Assembly (NCBI GenBank): GCA_003561595.1
Contig: PWWF01000365.1
Span: 1-5,626 of the forward strand
Length of the DNA: 5,626 nt
Source of the DNA: Paracoccaceae bacterium
GTDB lineage: Bacteria > Pseudomonadota > Alphaproteobacteria > Rhodobacterales > Rhodobacteraceae
Direction of reading: 5' to 3'
Part shown: in pieces, positions 4,992 through 5,626 of the stretch
How the letters are laid out: each line of letters opens with the position of its first letter
Numbering within the stretch: the stretch's first letter is position 1
Translations under genes and position numbers: made by a program
Notes under the pieces: model-generated
Databases searched by the model: none
Told to the model about the DNA's origin: nothing
What the model saw: the letters and a program-made list of their open reading frames with translations, nothing else

Positions 4992-5626
4992 ATGACACAG
5001 CTTGCCAGACATTCCACCCTTGCCGGGGGGCTTGCCCTCGGGTTGACAATGGCGGGCAGCGCCGTCATGGCCGATGACATTACCATCCGCTGGGCGTTGC
5101 ATCCGGGCGCCGAGGCCGATGCGGTGGTCGAGATTTTCGCGCCGCGCTACGAGGAGGAAACCGGCATCCGCGTGGTGGGTGAAATCCTTCCTGGTGACAC
5201 GCTGCGCGACCAGATGTCGATCGAAGCCATCGGCGGCACAGGCCGCTGGCATCTGGGGTATCACAGCCCCGGCTGGTTCGGCAGCTTCGTCGATCACGTC
5301 ATCGACCTGACCGACCTGATCGATCAATATGGCTTCGATGTGGACGCCTATCCCGAGTTGGTGGTTGACAGCCACATGCGCTCGGATGCCCGCCCTGGAG
5401 AGTTCATCGCCCTGCCGACAGCGCCCGCCGCGCCGATGATGATCTGGCGCTCCGACTGGTTCGAGCACCCTGACGAGCAGGCCGCCTTCGAGGCCGAGTT
5501 CGGGCGCGCGCTGACCCCCCCCGAGACGTGGAGTGAATTGCGCGAGGTCGCAGGCTTCTTCACCCGTGATGCAGGCGAGATGCTGATGGGCGAACCGCTG
5601 GAGCGGCCGATCTATGGCTGGAGCGA
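4992..5626 (+). CDS. ABC transporter extracellular sugar-binding protein (family 1-like), partial, runs off the window
   Basis: An open frame runs from ATG 4992 to the window end, giving 211 complete codons of a protein probably over 400 residues. The N terminus is a signal peptide: a basic lead with Arg6, a hydrophobic Ala/Leu/Gly core, and a likely signal peptidase I site VMA|DD after residue 27. No lipobox Cys is seen. The mature start ITIRWALHP leads into EIFAPRYEEETGIRV, the opening pattern of family 1 solute-binding proteins (strand, then helix with a phrase like 'FEKETGI'). WHLGYHSPGWFGSFVDHVIDLTDLI and FIALPTAPAAPMMIW match the usual later blocks. GGAGG at 4977-4981 is 10 nt upstream of the start. 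The gap from the ATPase stop is 44 bp with no terminator, so it belongs to the same operon. It should define the substrate specificity of the importer, but the sugar cannot be read from this fragment. Confidence 0.88.
   Translation, partial: MTQLARHSTLAGGLALGLTMAGSAVMADDITIRWALHPGAEADAVVEIFAPRYEEETGIRVVGEILPGDTLRDQMSIEAIGGTGRWHLGYHSPGWFGSFVDHVIDLTDLIDQYGFDVDAYPELVVDSHMRSDARPGEFIALPTAPAAPMMIWRSDWFEHPDEQAAFEAEFGRALTPPETWSELREVAGFFTRDAGEMLMGEPLERPIYGWS

Noticed and set aside
4975..4992. Five-codon mini-ORF (MEERD) whose TGA overlaps the binding-protein ATG
   Set aside because: Its ATG sits inside the Shine-Dalgarno region of the real gene and has no ribosome site of its own. Chance occurrence is likely.
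1..5626. CRISPR arrays, tRNA or rRNA genes, toxin-antitoxin or defence systems
   Set aside because: I saw no spaced direct repeats, tRNA-like cloverleaf, rRNA sequence or defence-gene motif on either strand.

Overview
The window looks like alphaproteobacterial, probably Rhodobacteraceae, chromosome or plasmid DNA. It is GC-rich. The protein families resemble those of that group: a DUF3293 protein, a metK start with a candidate SAM/SAH-type leader (described from Rhodobacterales), a ROK repressor, and a sugar ABC operon that includes a small P-loop kinase. This placement rests on recognising families by eye, not on a search.

Layout: (1) 1-518 has no recognisable gene. It holds an imperfect-inverted-repeat element of 107 bp (185-291), then a densely hairpinned stretch (293-461), and an intrinsic-terminator-like hairpin with eight T residues (490-520). 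The 3' arm of that hairpin is also the Shine-Dalgarno sequence of the next gene. (2) 519-929 is a DUF3293 protein starting at TTG. (3) 1019-1393 is the first 124 codons of a divergent methionine adenosyltransferase (metK), cut inside its conserved GAGDQG region. (4) 1390-1536 on the minus strand is the first 48 codons of a SulP-family anion transporter, also cut. The two fragments meet tail to tail at one CTAG, and that palindrome supplies the TAG stop of both. This is a rearrangement breakpoint, or an assembly chimera, and neither fragment can make a complete protein. (5) 1537-1732 is non-coding and includes a possible structured leader of the sulP fragment. (6) 1733-2893 (minus) is a ROK-family repressor. 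(7) 2894-3155 is a divergent control region with an AT-rich island, two palindromes and candidate promoters. (8) 3156-5626 (plus) is a carbohydrate uptake operon: a uridine-kinase/FrcK-like kinase, a MalK/UgpC-type ATPase, and a periplasmic sugar-binding protein that runs off the window. The permeases presumably lie further right.

The right half reads as one functional unit. The binding protein captures a sugar or sugar-like solute in the periplasm, the ATPase powers its import, the kinase may phosphorylate it in the cytoplasm, and the divergent ROK protein likely represses the operon until an inducer is present. The substrate cannot be told from this sequence. The left half is the odder part: remnants of two unrelated genes joined at a 4-bp palindrome, downstream of a structured non-coding region. 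I did not find a convincing new multi-gene system. The items most worth checking are the metK'/sulP' junction and the leader/terminator/start-codon overlap at 293-521.
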